Shown piece after piece: positions 43,266 through 51,249 of a stretch of 52,489 bases of DNA. Within the stretch, counting starts at the first letter, position 1, and every line of letters begins with the position of its first letter. The DNA comes from Citricoccus sp. CH26A. Its GTDB lineage: Bacteria > Actinomycetota > Actinomycetes > Actinomycetales > Micrococcaceae. Both the position numbers and the translations under genes were made by a program. The notes beneath the pieces were generated by a model that was not told the DNA's origin, ran no database searches, and saw only the letters and a list, made by a program, of their open reading frames with translations. The stretch covers positions 1 through 52,489 of the forward strand of contig NZ_AFXQ01000020.1 of NCBI RefSeq assembly GCF_000224415.1. The letters are read 5' to 3'.

Positions 43266-43835
43266 CTAGCTCCCCGTCTCCCAGTAGTACCAGCCCTCGG
43301 AGTCACTGGGGTACTGGATCCTGCCGCTGGCCAGCGTGGTGCGGGTGCAGTCCCGGTTGATGCGGAACTTCTGGTACGAGACCTCCTGGCCCCAGGAGAC
43401 GTACCGGGCGTTGCCGTACTTGTCCCGGGAGATGTGGCGCTCATAGGTGTTCGTGGAGGCGGTGGAGTTGCTGCTGGCCAGGGACCGGCTCAGGGATGCC
43501 GTGGCACGAGCCAGTACCGCGCCGACCTCGGCCTCCGCACCGGCCACGACCTGCGCGGAGACGCTGCCCGAGTAGGACCGGGCGACGACCATCTTCCCGC
43601 CGGGGCCGTTCTTGAACGTCGGCACCCCGCTGAAGGGCATGCGCACGCCCTTGCTGGCCAGCGAGTAATTCGTCTGGGTGACGCAGCAGACGCCGGTCGG
43701 GGCGCTGTCCGGGCGGGAGGTTAAGCTCCCGACCATGCAGGCGTCGGTTTCCGATGAGGCGGTGGCGGGGGCCAGGAGCGTGGCGCTCAGGGACAGGGCG
43801 GCCAGCACTCCCACGGCCCCCCGGTGAATGGACAT
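43266..43835 (-). CDS. Secreted hypothetical protein
   Basis: The 189-residue protein has a signal peptide (MSIHRGAVGVLAALSLSATL, cleavage near ATASS). The mature part has cysteines at GVCCV, MVGS-adjacent DAC, and RDCTR, and ends with YPSDSEGWYYWETGS. The Ser-rich centre (SRSLASSNSTASTNTYER) is followed by KYGNARYVSWGQEV, a style seen in small secreted proteins of streptomycetes and relatives. No function is known. It is the first gene of a two-gene unit with the lipoprotein at 42696. Confidence 0.8.
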   Translation of the reverse strand: MSIHRGAVGVLAALSLSATLLAPATASSETDACMVGSLTSRPDSAPTGVCCVTQTNYSLASKGVRMPFSGVPTFKNGPGGKMVVARSYSGSVSAQVVAGAEAEVGAVLARATASLSRSLASSNSTASTNTYERHISRDKYGNARYVSWGQEVSYQKFRINRDCTRTTLASGRIQYPSDSEGWYYWETGS

Positions 43836-43997
43836 TGTCTACTCCGGTGGAACGTGATAGATGCCCTCATGATGAAATCATTGCTTCACACCGTCAATGG
43901 ACATTGCGTACCGATCCGGTAACGAGGCACCAGCGATCTCCCGGGAGACGGCGGCGGCGCGCGGGTGAACCGCGCAGCCCGGTTCCCGGGCACAGCA

Positions 43998-44033
43998 AAG
44001 CGGCCGCCCTCCCGATGGGGAGAGCGGCCGCTT
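43998..44033 (-). terminator. Hairpin terminator of the cold-shock gene
   Basis: AAGCGGCCGC (43998-44007) pairs perfectly with GCGGCCGCTT (44024-44033), with extra CCTCCC/GGGGAG pairing inside. It lies 17 bases after the cspA stop and is followed on the minus strand by a short T-run. Confidence 0.9.
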
Positions 44034-44049
44034 CGTGCGTCTGACTAGA

Positions 44050-44253
44050 TCAGAGCGGGCGGACCGAGGAGGCCTGCATGCCCTTGGCGCCCTGGGTCGC
44101 CTCGAACTCGACCTTCTGGTCCTCCTGGAGCTCCTTGAAGCCGGAGCCCTCGATGGCGGAGAAGTGAACGAAGATGTCAGCGGAGTTGTCGTCCGGGGAG
44201 ATGAAGCCGAAGCCCTTCTCAGCGTTGAACCACTTGACGGTACCGGTGGCCAT
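44050..44253 (-). CDS. Cold shock protein, CspA family
   Basis: The 67-residue single cold-shock domain binds RNA and single-stranded DNA. It shows [19 protein letters not shown] (RNP1, KGFGFI) and DIFVHFSAI (RNP2). ATG 44253 is selected because cold-shock proteins begin MA-x-GTVKWFN; the longer frame adds [11 protein letters not shown], and GAGG lies 6 bases before the chosen ATG. A 150-base leader with hairpins lies upstream, typical of genes whose mRNA is remodelled at low temperature. Confidence 0.97.
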   Translation of the reverse strand: MATGTVKWFNAEKGFGFISPDDNSADIFVHFSAIEGSGFKELQEDQKVEFEATQGAKGMQASSVRPL

Positions 44254-44420
44254 GGTGGCCTCTTTTCTTTCGGGGTGTATACCCACTGAAGGTTCCAGCG
44301 GGGGCGAAGCGGCATGTTGCGAACCGCTTCTCGACGCCCCGTTCAGCCCCGAGGGGCTGCCCGGTCCGCAAATCTGACGGACTTACTGCTACTACTACTT
44401 CTGGTACCACCGTACGGCAC
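44254..44420 (-). promoter_or_regulatory. Long 5' leader and promoter region of the cold-shock gene
   Basis: On the minus strand the leader holds the hairpins CAGCCCC/GGGGCTG (44344-44359) and GAAGCGG/CCGCTTC (near 44309-44333). Upstream lies an AGTAGTAGTAG trinucleotide run (near 44390). Possible promoter: CTGACG and TACCAG at an 18-base spacing around 44400-44430; this is uncertain. No open frame of its own is visible here. Confidence 0.5.
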
Positions 44421-44461
44421 AAATCGTCAGGGACCTAATGCGCTCCCCGACGCGCGGTGAA

Positions 44462-44497
44462 TGCCCGCGCCCACCGGCGGACCGGCGAGCGCGGGCA
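44462..44497 (-). terminator. Hairpin terminator after the GlsB-type gene
   Basis: TGCCCGCGC (44462-44470) pairs with GCGCGGGCA (44489-44497); the stop of the gene is at 44502. Confidence 0.75.
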
Positions 44498-44501
44498 GCG
44501 G

Positions 44502-44765
44502 TCAGCGGGTGTGCGTGCGCTTGCGCCCCACCAGGGTCTCCGCGACGCCGATCAACAGCACCGCGGCGATCACGGCCACCACGAAGCCCAGGACGTTGAG
44601 CTCGAAGATGTCCCCCGTGCCCAACAGGTTGGCCACCACACCGCCGATCACCGAACCCGCCAGCCCCAACAGCAGGGTGGCCACCAGGCCGAGGTTCTGC
44701 TTGCCGGGCTTGATCAGGCGGGCAAGGGCGCCGATGACAAGTCCTGCCACGATAAATCCGATCAC
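44502..44765 (-). CDS. GlsB/YeaQ/YmgE family stress-response membrane protein
   Basis: The 87-residue protein has three hydrophobic helices with the Gly-rich family pattern: IGFIVAGLVIGALARLIKPG, LGLVATLLLGLAGSVIGGVV and LGFVVAVIAAVLLIGVAETL. These small transglycosylase-associated proteins are general-stress induced; their biochemical role is not established. GTG 44765 follows GAGAGGA at a 6-base spacing. It is monocistronic between the MFS gene and the cold-shock gene. Confidence 0.93.
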   Translation of the reverse strand: MIGFIVAGLVIGALARLIKPGKQNLGLVATLLLGLAGSVIGGVVANLLGTGDIFELNVLGFVVAVIAAVLLIGVAETLVGRKRTHTR

Positions 44766-44923
44766 ACTGGGTCCTCTCTCGATGATGAACTGGTCTGTTC
44801 CGGCCCCGATGAACCGGGTCTCGCCTCATCAGGGCCGACTATCGAACCTAGCGGACATCTTCGTCGACGCCGCACGCGAACCGGTGTGACGTTCGTTCCG
44901 GGGCCGCGGCCGGGACGCCTCCC

Positions 44924-46225
44924 CTAGGGGGTTGGGGCCGCGAGTTCGTCGTCGATGTACCCCGGGCGGCTGGCACGGAATCCGGCGAGGGCCATGGCCA
45001 CGGTCCCGGCGACCAGGGCCAGCAGGATCACGGACCACTGGCCGGTGATGTCATAGACGATGCCGACCAGCAGCGGACCGGCCGCAGCGACGAAGTAGCC
45101 GAACGGCTGGACGAACCCGGACAACCGGGCCGTGACCAGCGCGGTCCGGCTGCGGGCGGCGATCAGGGCCAGTGCGGTGGGGAAGCAGAACCCGCCCAGG
45201 CCCAGCAACAGCGCCCACAGCAGCGGCATCAGGTCCGCGGCGACGTACAGCCCGAGATACCCCGTGGCCGAGAAGGCGGAGAACAGGACGGGGAACAGGG
45301 TCAGGTTGTGCACCCGGCTGATGAGGAAGGGCATGACCAGGCCGCCCACGATGTTCAGTGCGCCGATCAGTGCCAGGGCAACGGCTCCCACCGAGGCCGG
45401 GGCTCCACTGTCGATGTAGATCTGCGGTAGCCAACCCATCTGCACGTAGGCGTTCATCGACTGCAGTCCGAAGAACGCCATGAGGAACACCGCCGTCGGG
45501 GCCCTCCACAGCGAGCCGCCCGGTTCGGCCCCGCTCACGCTGACCGACGGGAAGTCGAAGCCGGTGCGCGCCGAGACGATCACCCACACCACCACCTGCA
45601 CGGCCGCGAACGAGGCCCAGACGAACAGGGCCCACCGCCAGGAGTCCTCGCCGTGGAAGAACAGGGCGCTCAGCGGGCCGACGGCACCCGAGACCCCCAG
45701 GACCCCGGTGTACACCGTCATCAGCGCCACCGTGCGGCGCCGGCCGTGGTTCTTGATCCAGGCCGGCAGGAGGACGTTGGCCAGGGCGATGCCCGCCACC
45801 ACGAACGCGGTGAGGACGATGAACACCCAGATCTGCCCCACCCAGGGGCGCACCGCCAGGCCGATCAGGGTGAGGACCATGCCGGCCGTGAGCGCGGTGC
45901 TCAACCCCAGCCGTCGCGCCAGCGGAACGGCGGCCAGACCCATCAGTGCGAAGAACAGCCCCGGGATGGCCGTCACCACTCCGGCCAGCCAGCCGGCGGC
46001 GTCGAAGGCGTCCAGGACACCGCCGAGGACGGGGCCCAGGGAGGCGATGCCGGCGCGCAGGTTGATGGCCGCCACGAAAACGGCGATCACGGCCAGCAGG
46101 ACCGGGACGGTTCCCAGGGTGCGCCGCTGGTGCCGTGCATCGCCGACCGGCAGCGAACCGTCCGCTGCACGAGCAACGCCCTGCCGGTCGCGGGGAGCGA
46201 GGAATCGCACAGCGCCTTCTTTCAT
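44924..46225 (-). CDS. MFS transporter, CynX/NimT (cyanate permease-like) family
   Basis: The 433-residue, twelve-helix protein has the CynX-type opening AAINLRAGIASLGPVLGGV and the block ALANVLLPAWIKNHGRRRT after helix 5. Members export or import small anions and nitroimidazoles; the substrate here is unknown. ATG 46225 has no ribosome site, whereas GTG 46210 lies 4 bases after AGAAGG and would remove five residues, so the start is open. A TAGACT -10 box is present at 46266-46271 on the minus strand. It is divergent from the gene at 46461. Confidence 0.92.
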   Translation of the reverse strand: MKEGAVRFLAPRDRQGVARAADGSLPVGDARHQRRTLGTVPVLLAVIAVFVAAINLRAGIASLGPVLGGVLDAFDAAGWLAGVVTAIPGLFFALMGLAAVPLARRLGLSTALTAGMVLTLIGLAVRPWVGQIWVFIVLTAFVVAGIALANVLLPAWIKNHGRRRTVALMTVYTGVLGVSGAVGPLSALFFHGEDSWRWALFVWASFAAVQVVVWVIVSARTGFDFPSVSVSGAEPGGSLWRAPTAVFLMAFFGLQSMNAYVQMGWLPQIYIDSGAPASVGAVALALIGALNIVGGLVMPFLISRVHNLTLFPVLFSAFSATGYLGLYVAADLMPLLWALLLGLGGFCFPTALALIAARSRTALVTARLSGFVQPFGYFVAAAGPLLVGIVYDITGQWSVILLALVAGTVAMALAGFRASRPGYIDDELAAPTP

Positions 46226-46421
46226 CGATCAGCAGGTCACGGGCCGCCCGGACGCATGCGGGCGGAGTCTACTCCCCATGATGCCCACGACCCGGGGCGG
46301 GCTCGCTGCCACCTACTGCGAGCTGCCCCGGGGCGCACGACGCGGAGGGGCCCAGCGTCCGACGAGGGAGGCCCGGCATGAGACCGATCTCACCACCTCT
46401 CGCCATCACCCCTCGTCACGA

Positions 46422-46439
46422 TTGTGATGGCGGTCACAA
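46422..46439. promoter_or_regulatory. CRP/GlxR-type operator
   Basis: TTGTGA (46422-46427) and TCACAA (46434-46439) form a perfect palindrome around a 6-base spacer and match the CRP core TGTGA-N6-TCACA exactly. The centre is about 30 bases before ATG 46461, and the site overlaps the -35 region of the promoter with -10 box TAAGCT (46447-46452), which suggests repression of that gene. It may instead activate the divergent CynX-type gene. Confidence 0.8.
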
Positions 46440-46460
46440 CGTCAGCTAAGCTGGTGCATC

Positions 46461-46985
46461 ATGAACGGGAACGATGTCACGCGGGCGCTCGATGAGCTGT
46501 TCGAGACTCAGGTGATCAATCACGGGGACTACAGCGTGGTCTACGCGGAGTCCTGCACCCCCGGCACGGCCCTGGTGATCGGCTATCGCCACACGCCCCT
46601 CGAGCTCGTGCTCGTCCCGGTCGAGCTGACGCACCTGCCGCACTCCGGTGGCGACGCGCCCCGCGTGACGGCCCGTGCGTCCGGCCCGGTCTCCAGCATC
46701 GACCTGTCGAACGTGGCCACCCTGGCGGACACCGGCACCGGGTACCGCGTGGAGACCGTCACCGGGTTCCGCACCGGTTTCGAGGTCGAGGACACCGCGC
46801 ACATCTCCGTCGGCACTGCTGCCGACGAGTTCAGCGACGACCCGGTGATGCTGCAGCAGGACCAGGAGGCCGAGGACTTCCACGAGTTCATGAGCCACTT
46901 CATGGACGTCCTGGACGGGTTCTATCAGGTGCCCGAGGCCCCCGAGTTCCTCGAGGACGCCTCCGCGCACTCCCTGGCCGCCTGA
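46461..46985 (+). CDS. Hypothetical protein, acidic
   Basis: The 174-residue cytoplasmic protein is strongly acidic in its last third (DDPVMLQQDQEAEDFHEFMS). It has no membrane segment and resembles no family that I know; the first part looks like an alpha/beta fold (VIGYRHTPLELVLVPVELTH). ATG 46461 lies 8 bases after a TAAGCT -10 box and has no ribosome site, so the message may be near-leaderless. A CRP-type palindrome overlaps the promoter. Its stop is 64 bases ahead of the dehydratase gene. Confidence 0.8.
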   Translation: MNGNDVTRALDELFETQVINHGDYSVVYAESCTPGTALVIGYRHTPLELVLVPVELTHLPHSGGDAPRVTARASGPVSSIDLSNVATLADTGTGYRVETVTGFRTGFEVEDTAHISVGTAADEFSDDPVMLQQDQEAEDFHEFMSHFMDVLDGFYQVPEAPEFLEDASAHSLAA

Positions 46986-47049
46986 GGGCGTTGAGGGATC
47001 CTGGGCTCGGTCACCGCCGAGCCACTGTCATCTGCTCAGGAGGATCCTG

Positions 47050-48795
47050 ATGTCCCAGGAGGGAATCGGCCGCGGCGGCGGCGCGCTGTTCCGCGGCCAG
47101 GGCCAGGACGGCCTGCTGCACCGGGCGTTCCTGCGCGGTGAGGGGTTCAGCGCCGAGGACGTGCGCCGCTCCCCCGTGATCGGCATCGCCACCACCGCCA
47201 GCGAGCTCAACCCCTGCAACGCGGGGCTGCCCTCGCTGGCCGAGGAGGTCAAGGCCGGCGTCCGCGCGGCCGGCGGCCTGCCCCTGGAGTTCCCCACCAT
47301 CTCGATCTCCGAGCCGTTCTCCCGGCCCTCGAGCATGTACCTGCGCAACCTGCTGTCCATGGACGTCGAGGAGATGGTGCGCGCCTCCCCCATCGACGGA
47401 GTCGTCCTGCTCGGCGGCTGTGACAAGACCATTCCCGCCCAGATCATGGGCGCACTCAGCGCCGGACTGCCCGCCCTGGTCGTCGCCGCTGGCCCGCGGC
47501 CGGTGTCCTGCTTCGGGGACAATCCCGAGTTCACCGTGGACGATGTCTGGCCCCTGTGCGAACAGCGCCGCGTGGGAGCGCTCGACGACGGCGCCTGGGA
47601 GAGGCTCGAGGGTTCCGTCAACGTGGGGGTCGGGACGTGCAACGTGATGGGCACGGCGACCACGATGGCGGCGGTCGCCGAGGTGCTCGGCTTCGCCCTG
47701 CCCGGTTCGACCCTGCCGGCGGCGGCGAGCCAGGCCCGCCGCGCGGTGGCGCGGGACACCGGGGAGGCGATCGTGGCCGCCGTCGGGCGCGGGGAGGTGC
47801 CCGGCGGGCTGGTGACCATGCGGTCCCTGGAGAACGCGCTCCGGGCGATCACGGCGATGGGCGGGTCCACCAACGCGGTGATCCACCTGGAGGCGATCGC
47901 CGGGCGGGCCGGGCTGCGGATCGGGCAGGAGCGGCTGGACGAGTGGTCGCGCACCACCCCGGTGCTGGCCGACGTGAGGCCCGGCGGGCGCTACCTGCTG
48001 GAGCAGCTCGAGCAGGCCGGTGGCGTGGTGGAGGTGCTGCGCCGGCTGGGCGAGCGGATCCACCCGGAGGCTGTGGCGGCCGGTGGGCGCACGTGGGGCG
48101 AGGTCCTCGCCAACACTCCCCCGGCGGACGACCATCCGGCGCTGCGGAGCGTGCAGGACCCGGTGGCGCCGCGGGGCGCACTGCGGCTGATGCGCGGGTC
48201 CCTGGCCCCGGAGGGCTGCGTGATGAAGCTGGCCGCCGGGGCGCCGGCCCGGCACCGGGCCCGGGTGGTGGTCTTCGACGGGCTGGAGGACTTGCACGCC
48301 CGGATCGACGACCCGGACCTGGACATCGACGCCGGCACGGTCCTGGTGCTGCGCGGGCTCGGGATGGTCGGGGCGCCGGGGATGCCGGAGGTCGGGCACC
48401 TGCCCATCCCGGCCAGACTGCACCGCCAGGGCGTGCGGGACATGGTGCGGATCTCGGACGCGCGGATGAGCGGGACCTCGACCGGGTCGGTGGTGCTGCA
48501 CGTCAGTCCCGAGTCCGCCGTCGGCGGGCCGCTGGCGCAGTTGCGCACCGGGGACGAGGTGGTGATCGACGCCGAGGCCGGTGAGCTCAATCATTGCGTC
48601 CCGGAGGAGGAGTTCGCCGCCCGGGAGCCGGTGGCCCCGCCGCCACTGCCGGCCCGGGGTTTCGCCCGGCTGCAGGCCCAGCACGCCCTGCAACCGCACG
48701 AGGGCTGCGACCTGGACTTCCTGGTCGCCGTGCCGGACGCGACCGAGCGGATGAGGTCACCCGAGCCGACCGGTCAGATGAAGGAGCGCGCATGA
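47050..48795 (+). CDS. IlvD/Edd-family dehydratase (dihydroxy-acid or sugar-acid dehydratase)
   Basis: The 581-residue enzyme has the iron-sulphur cluster cysteines Cys56 (ELNPCNAG), Cys124 (LLGGCDKTIPA) and Cys197 (GVGTCNVMGTA), plus MGGSTNAVIHL and the C-terminal SDARMSGTSTGSVVLHVSPE. These define the family, which dehydrates dihydroxy acids (IlvD) or aldonic acids such as gluconate or arabonate. I do not call it ilvD: it is coupled to a beta-hydroxyacid dehydrogenase, which suits catabolism of a sugar acid or branched acid better than isoleucine/valine synthesis. AGGAGG precedes ATG 47050 by 6 bases. Confidence 0.94.
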   Translation: MSQEGIGRGGGALFRGQGQDGLLHRAFLRGEGFSAEDVRRSPVIGIATTASELNPCNAGLPSLAEEVKAGVRAAGGLPLEFPTISISEPFSRPSSMYLRNLLSMDVEEMVRASPIDGVVLLGGCDKTIPAQIMGALSAGLPALVVAAGPRPVSCFGDNPEFTVDDVWPLCEQRRVGALDDGAWERLEGSVNVGVGTCNVMGTATTMAAVAEVLGFALPGSTLPAAASQARRAVARDTGEAIVAAVGRGEVPGGLVTMRSLENALRAITAMGGSTNAVIHLEAIAGRAGLRIGQERLDEWSRTTPVLADVRPGGRYLLEQLEQAGGVVEVLRRLGERIHPEAVAAGGRTWGEVLANTPPADDHPALRSVQDPVAPRGALRLMRGSLAPEGCVMKLAAGAPARHRARVVVFDGLEDLHARIDDPDLDIDAGTVLVLRGLGMVGAPGMPEVGHLPIPARLHRQGVRDMVRISDARMSGTSTGSVVLHVSPESAVGGPLAQLRTGDEVVIDAEAGELNHCVPEEEFAAREPVAPPPLPARGFARLQAQHALQPHEGCDLDFLVAVPDATERMRSPEPTGQMKERA

Positions 48796-49670
48796 GCAGC
48801 ATCGGGTTCATCGGCGCCGGGGCAATGGGTGAGCCCATGGCCGCACGGTTGCAGCAGGCCGGGCACGACGTGCTCGTCTGGGCGCGCCGCCCCGAGCGGG
48901 CGCGCGAGTTGCAGGACGCCGGGTTCGCGGTCGGGACGCTGGAGGACGTGCTGGCACGACCGGTGCTGGTCAGTTGCCTGCGGGACGCGGCGGCGGTTCG
49001 GGAGGTCTTCCTCGACGACGACGGCGCCGCTGTTTCTACTCTGCGCGCCGAGCTGGTCATCGAACACGCGACGGTGGACCCTGCCACGGCGCGGGAGGTC
49101 GCCGCGGCGCTGGCCGCGCACGGGATTGACTACGTGGACGCGCCGGTCTCCGGTGGGCCCGCCGGTGCCGCCGCGGGGACGCTCGTGGCGATGTGTGGCG
49201 GCACGGACGAGGCGGTGGCTGGTGCGCGGCCGTTTCTCGAGGCGATGTGCGCGCGGATCGTGCACGTGGGTGGGCCGGGCACCGGGGTGGCGGTCAAGCT
49301 CGTCAACCAGCTGCTCGTGGCGGTGCACTCGGTGGCCGCGGCCGAGGCGGCGGCGCTGGTGCGGACGCTGGGCGTCGATCCCGAGGTGACGCTGGAGGCG
49401 CTGATGGGCGGGTGGGCGGCCTCGAAGCGGCTGGAGTTGCAGTTCATCGACTCGGTGGGCGGGAACGTCGAGCCGGACGGCGCGGGGCTGGAGAAGTTCC
49501 TCAAGGACCTCGACCTGGCGGACGAGGCCCTGGCCGGCGCCGACGTCGCCAGCACGCTGTTGTCCGGGATCCGGAGGACGTGGGAGACGGCGGCCGCAAT
49601 GCACCCCGAGGCGGGGTTCGCCGCGCTGACAGAGGCGTACGCTGCACACCCGGACGAGATGGCGGAGTAG
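48792..49670 (+). CDS. NAD(P)-dependent beta-hydroxyacid dehydrogenase (3-hydroxyisobutyrate dehydrogenase family)
   Basis: The 292-residue enzyme has the N-terminal Rossmann motif GFIGAGAMGEPMA, the substrate loop VDAPVSGGPAGAAAGTL and the catalytic Lys in GVAVKLVNQLL. Family members oxidise 3-hydroxyisobutyrate, tartronate semialdehyde or similar 3-hydroxy acids. The ATG overlaps the stop of the dehydratase gene by four bases (ATGA), with AAGGAG seven bases upstream, so both are cotranslated and probably act on successive intermediates. Confidence 0.94.
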   Translation: MSSIGFIGAGAMGEPMAARLQQAGHDVLVWARRPERARELQDAGFAVGTLEDVLARPVLVSCLRDAAAVREVFLDDDGAAVSTLRAELVIEHATVDPATAREVAAALAAHGIDYVDAPVSGGPAGAAAGTLVAMCGGTDEAVAGARPFLEAMCARIVHVGGPGTGVAVKLVNQLLVAVHSVAAAEAAALVRTLGVDPEVTLEALMGGWAASKRLELQFIDSVGGNVEPDGAGLEKFLKDLDLADEALAGADVASTLLSGIRRTWETAAAMHPEAGFAALTEAYAAHPDEMAE

Positions 49671-50007
49671 CACGACGCACCCATCCGCGGCAGATACGCG
49701 ACTGCCCGAACGCCGCCCGGGTGCTGCAATCTCGAATCCGGACTTTGAGTTTGCAGTCTTGGCGCGCCAGGCGGTGTGCTGAGTCCTGGATTGAGGTGGG
49801 TGGCCTATGCCCCCGGTGGCCGCCTCGCGTTTCCGAACTCTGTCCGAGCCCCGGGCATCTGAGGTTCACTAGGATCCATATTTCGACTAGCTCAATGCGC
49901 CGCAATTAAGTATGGGAAACAGTACACACGGTGCCGCTGCCCGCGTCAGAGCGGAGACATACTTGGTGATCAATCCATACCCGTGTTCCACGCTCTGAGG
50001 TGTTTCC
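49671..50007. other. Gene-free, lower-GC stretch before the MBL lipoprotein gene
   Basis: This 337-base stretch is visibly richer in A and T than the neighbours. GTATGGGAAAC (49911-49921) recurs in inverted form as GTTTCCATAC (50002-50011), differing by one base. I see no convincing coding sequence or hairpin terminator. The promoter of the MBL gene should be near its right end. Confidence 0.6.
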
Positions 50008-50097
50008 ATACCTGAATCCCGCCCTGATACTGCTTATTCGCAGAGGGTCTCACGCCGTCGAGCCCTCGGCCTGGCCTCCGCCCTCGGCCTGGCACCG
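50008..50097 (+). other. Twin-arginine lipoprotein signal coding region without a standard start codon
   Basis: Codons 50008-50097 read (I)PESRPDTAYSQRV followed by SRRRALGLASALGLAPV and run in frame into VITAC at 50098. The SRRRALG core plus hydrophobic run plus lipobox Cys is the layout of a Tat-exported lipoprotein. The only start-like codon is ATA at 50008 with GAGG upstream. Confidence 0.7.
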
Positions 50098-51249
50098 GTG
50101 ATCACCGCGTGCACGCCGGGCGGGGATGAGCCGCAGGCCACGGGAGGGACCGGTGGCGCGGCCGGGTCGGCCAGTGCCACCTCATCGGTCACCGCAGGCG
50201 CCGGGCGTGCGCCCCTGACCACCGATGCGACGAACCGCCTGGTGCTGCTGGGCACCAGCGGTGGCCCGCCGTGGTGGAATGACTCCCACCGGGAGGGCGT
50301 GGCCTCGGCGATCGTGGTGGGTGACAAGTACTACCTCGTGGACGCCGGGGACGGGGTCGGCAAGCAGATCAAGAAGGCCAGGCTGGGCACCTGGGACAAG
50401 GACATGCGCGGCCCGCTGGACGCCCTGGTCGCCGTGTTCCTCACCCACCTGCACTCGGACCACATCTCCGACCTCTGCAACCTGGTCGGCACCGGCCTGC
50501 AGAACGGGGTCGCCGTCCCGGACCGGGTCCTGGAGATCTACGGCCCGGGCGACCGTGGAGCCCTGCCGGTGAACTACAAGGGTGAGAGCATCCCCGCCGA
50601 CCAGGTCGTGAATCCGAAGAGCCCCACGCCGGGCACCCGGGAGACGATCGAGGCCATGATCAAGACCTTCGCCACCGACTTCAACGACCGCATCATCGAC
50701 TCCGGGTACCCGCCGCCGCGTGACTTCTTCGTGGGCCGGGACATCGAACTGCCCGCCGGCCTGATCGATGACCCCAACGGGGACCCCCACCCGCGCATGC
50801 GCCCGATCGAGGTGTTCGAGGACGACCGCGTCAAGGTCACGGCCACCCTGGTCCAGCACGCCCCCGTCTTCCCGGCCTTCGGCTTCCGCTTCGACACGGA
50901 CTCGGGTTCGGTCACCTTCTCGGGGGACACCGGTCCGAGCGAGAACCTAGTGGAACTGGCCAAGGGCTCGGACATCCTGGTGCACGAGGCCATTGCCGCG
51001 CAGTGGGTCGCCCAGCGCCACCCCGAGCCACGCGATGCGGCAGCCGAAGCGGAATACCAGCACCTGATCGGGGCGCACACCACCATCGAGGACATCGGTT
51101 CGATCGCCGAGCAGGCCGGGGTGAAGAAGCTGGTGCTCAATCACCTGGTGCCGGGCAACTGGCCGGTCGAAGAATGGCAGAAGGCCGGGACCGGCTTCTC
51201 CGGCGAACTCGTCATCGGAGAGGACCTGGACGCGATCGCCATCGGTTGA
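50098..51249 (+). CDS. MBL-fold metallo-hydrolase, Tat lipoprotein whose normal start is missing
   Basis: The 383-residue frame from GTG 50098 covers the whole zinc hydrolase: LGTSGGPPWWND, FLTHLHSDHISDL (H-x-H-x-D-H), FATDFNDRIIDS, SGDTGPSENL and NHLVPGNWP. However, the open frame reaches back to 49999 and encodes QRVSRRRALGLASALGLAPV followed by ITAC, a twin-arginine signal with a lipobox. GTG 50098 would remove the signal and leave only the lipobox. No ATG, GTG or TTG occurs further upstream in frame, but ATA 50008 is preceded by GAGG at 7 bases, so the true start may be ATA or a mutated ATG. It is a homologue of the cytoplasmic enzyme at 29010. Confidence 0.85.
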   Translation: MITACTPGGDEPQATGGTGGAAGSASATSSVTAGAGRAPLTTDATNRLVLLGTSGGPPWWNDSHREGVASAIVVGDKYYLVDAGDGVGKQIKKARLGTWDKDMRGPLDALVAVFLTHLHSDHISDLCNLVGTGLQNGVAVPDRVLEIYGPGDRGALPVNYKGESIPADQVVNPKSPTPGTRETIEAMIKTFATDFNDRIIDSGYPPPRDFFVGRDIELPAGLIDDPNGDPHPRMRPIEVFEDDRVKVTATLVQHAPVFPAFGFRFDTDSGSVTFSGDTGPSENLVELAKGSDILVHEAIAAQWVAQRHPEPRDAAAEAEYQHLIGAHTTIEDIGSIAEQAGVKKLVLNHLVPGNWPVEEWQKAGTGFSGELVIGEDLDAIAIG

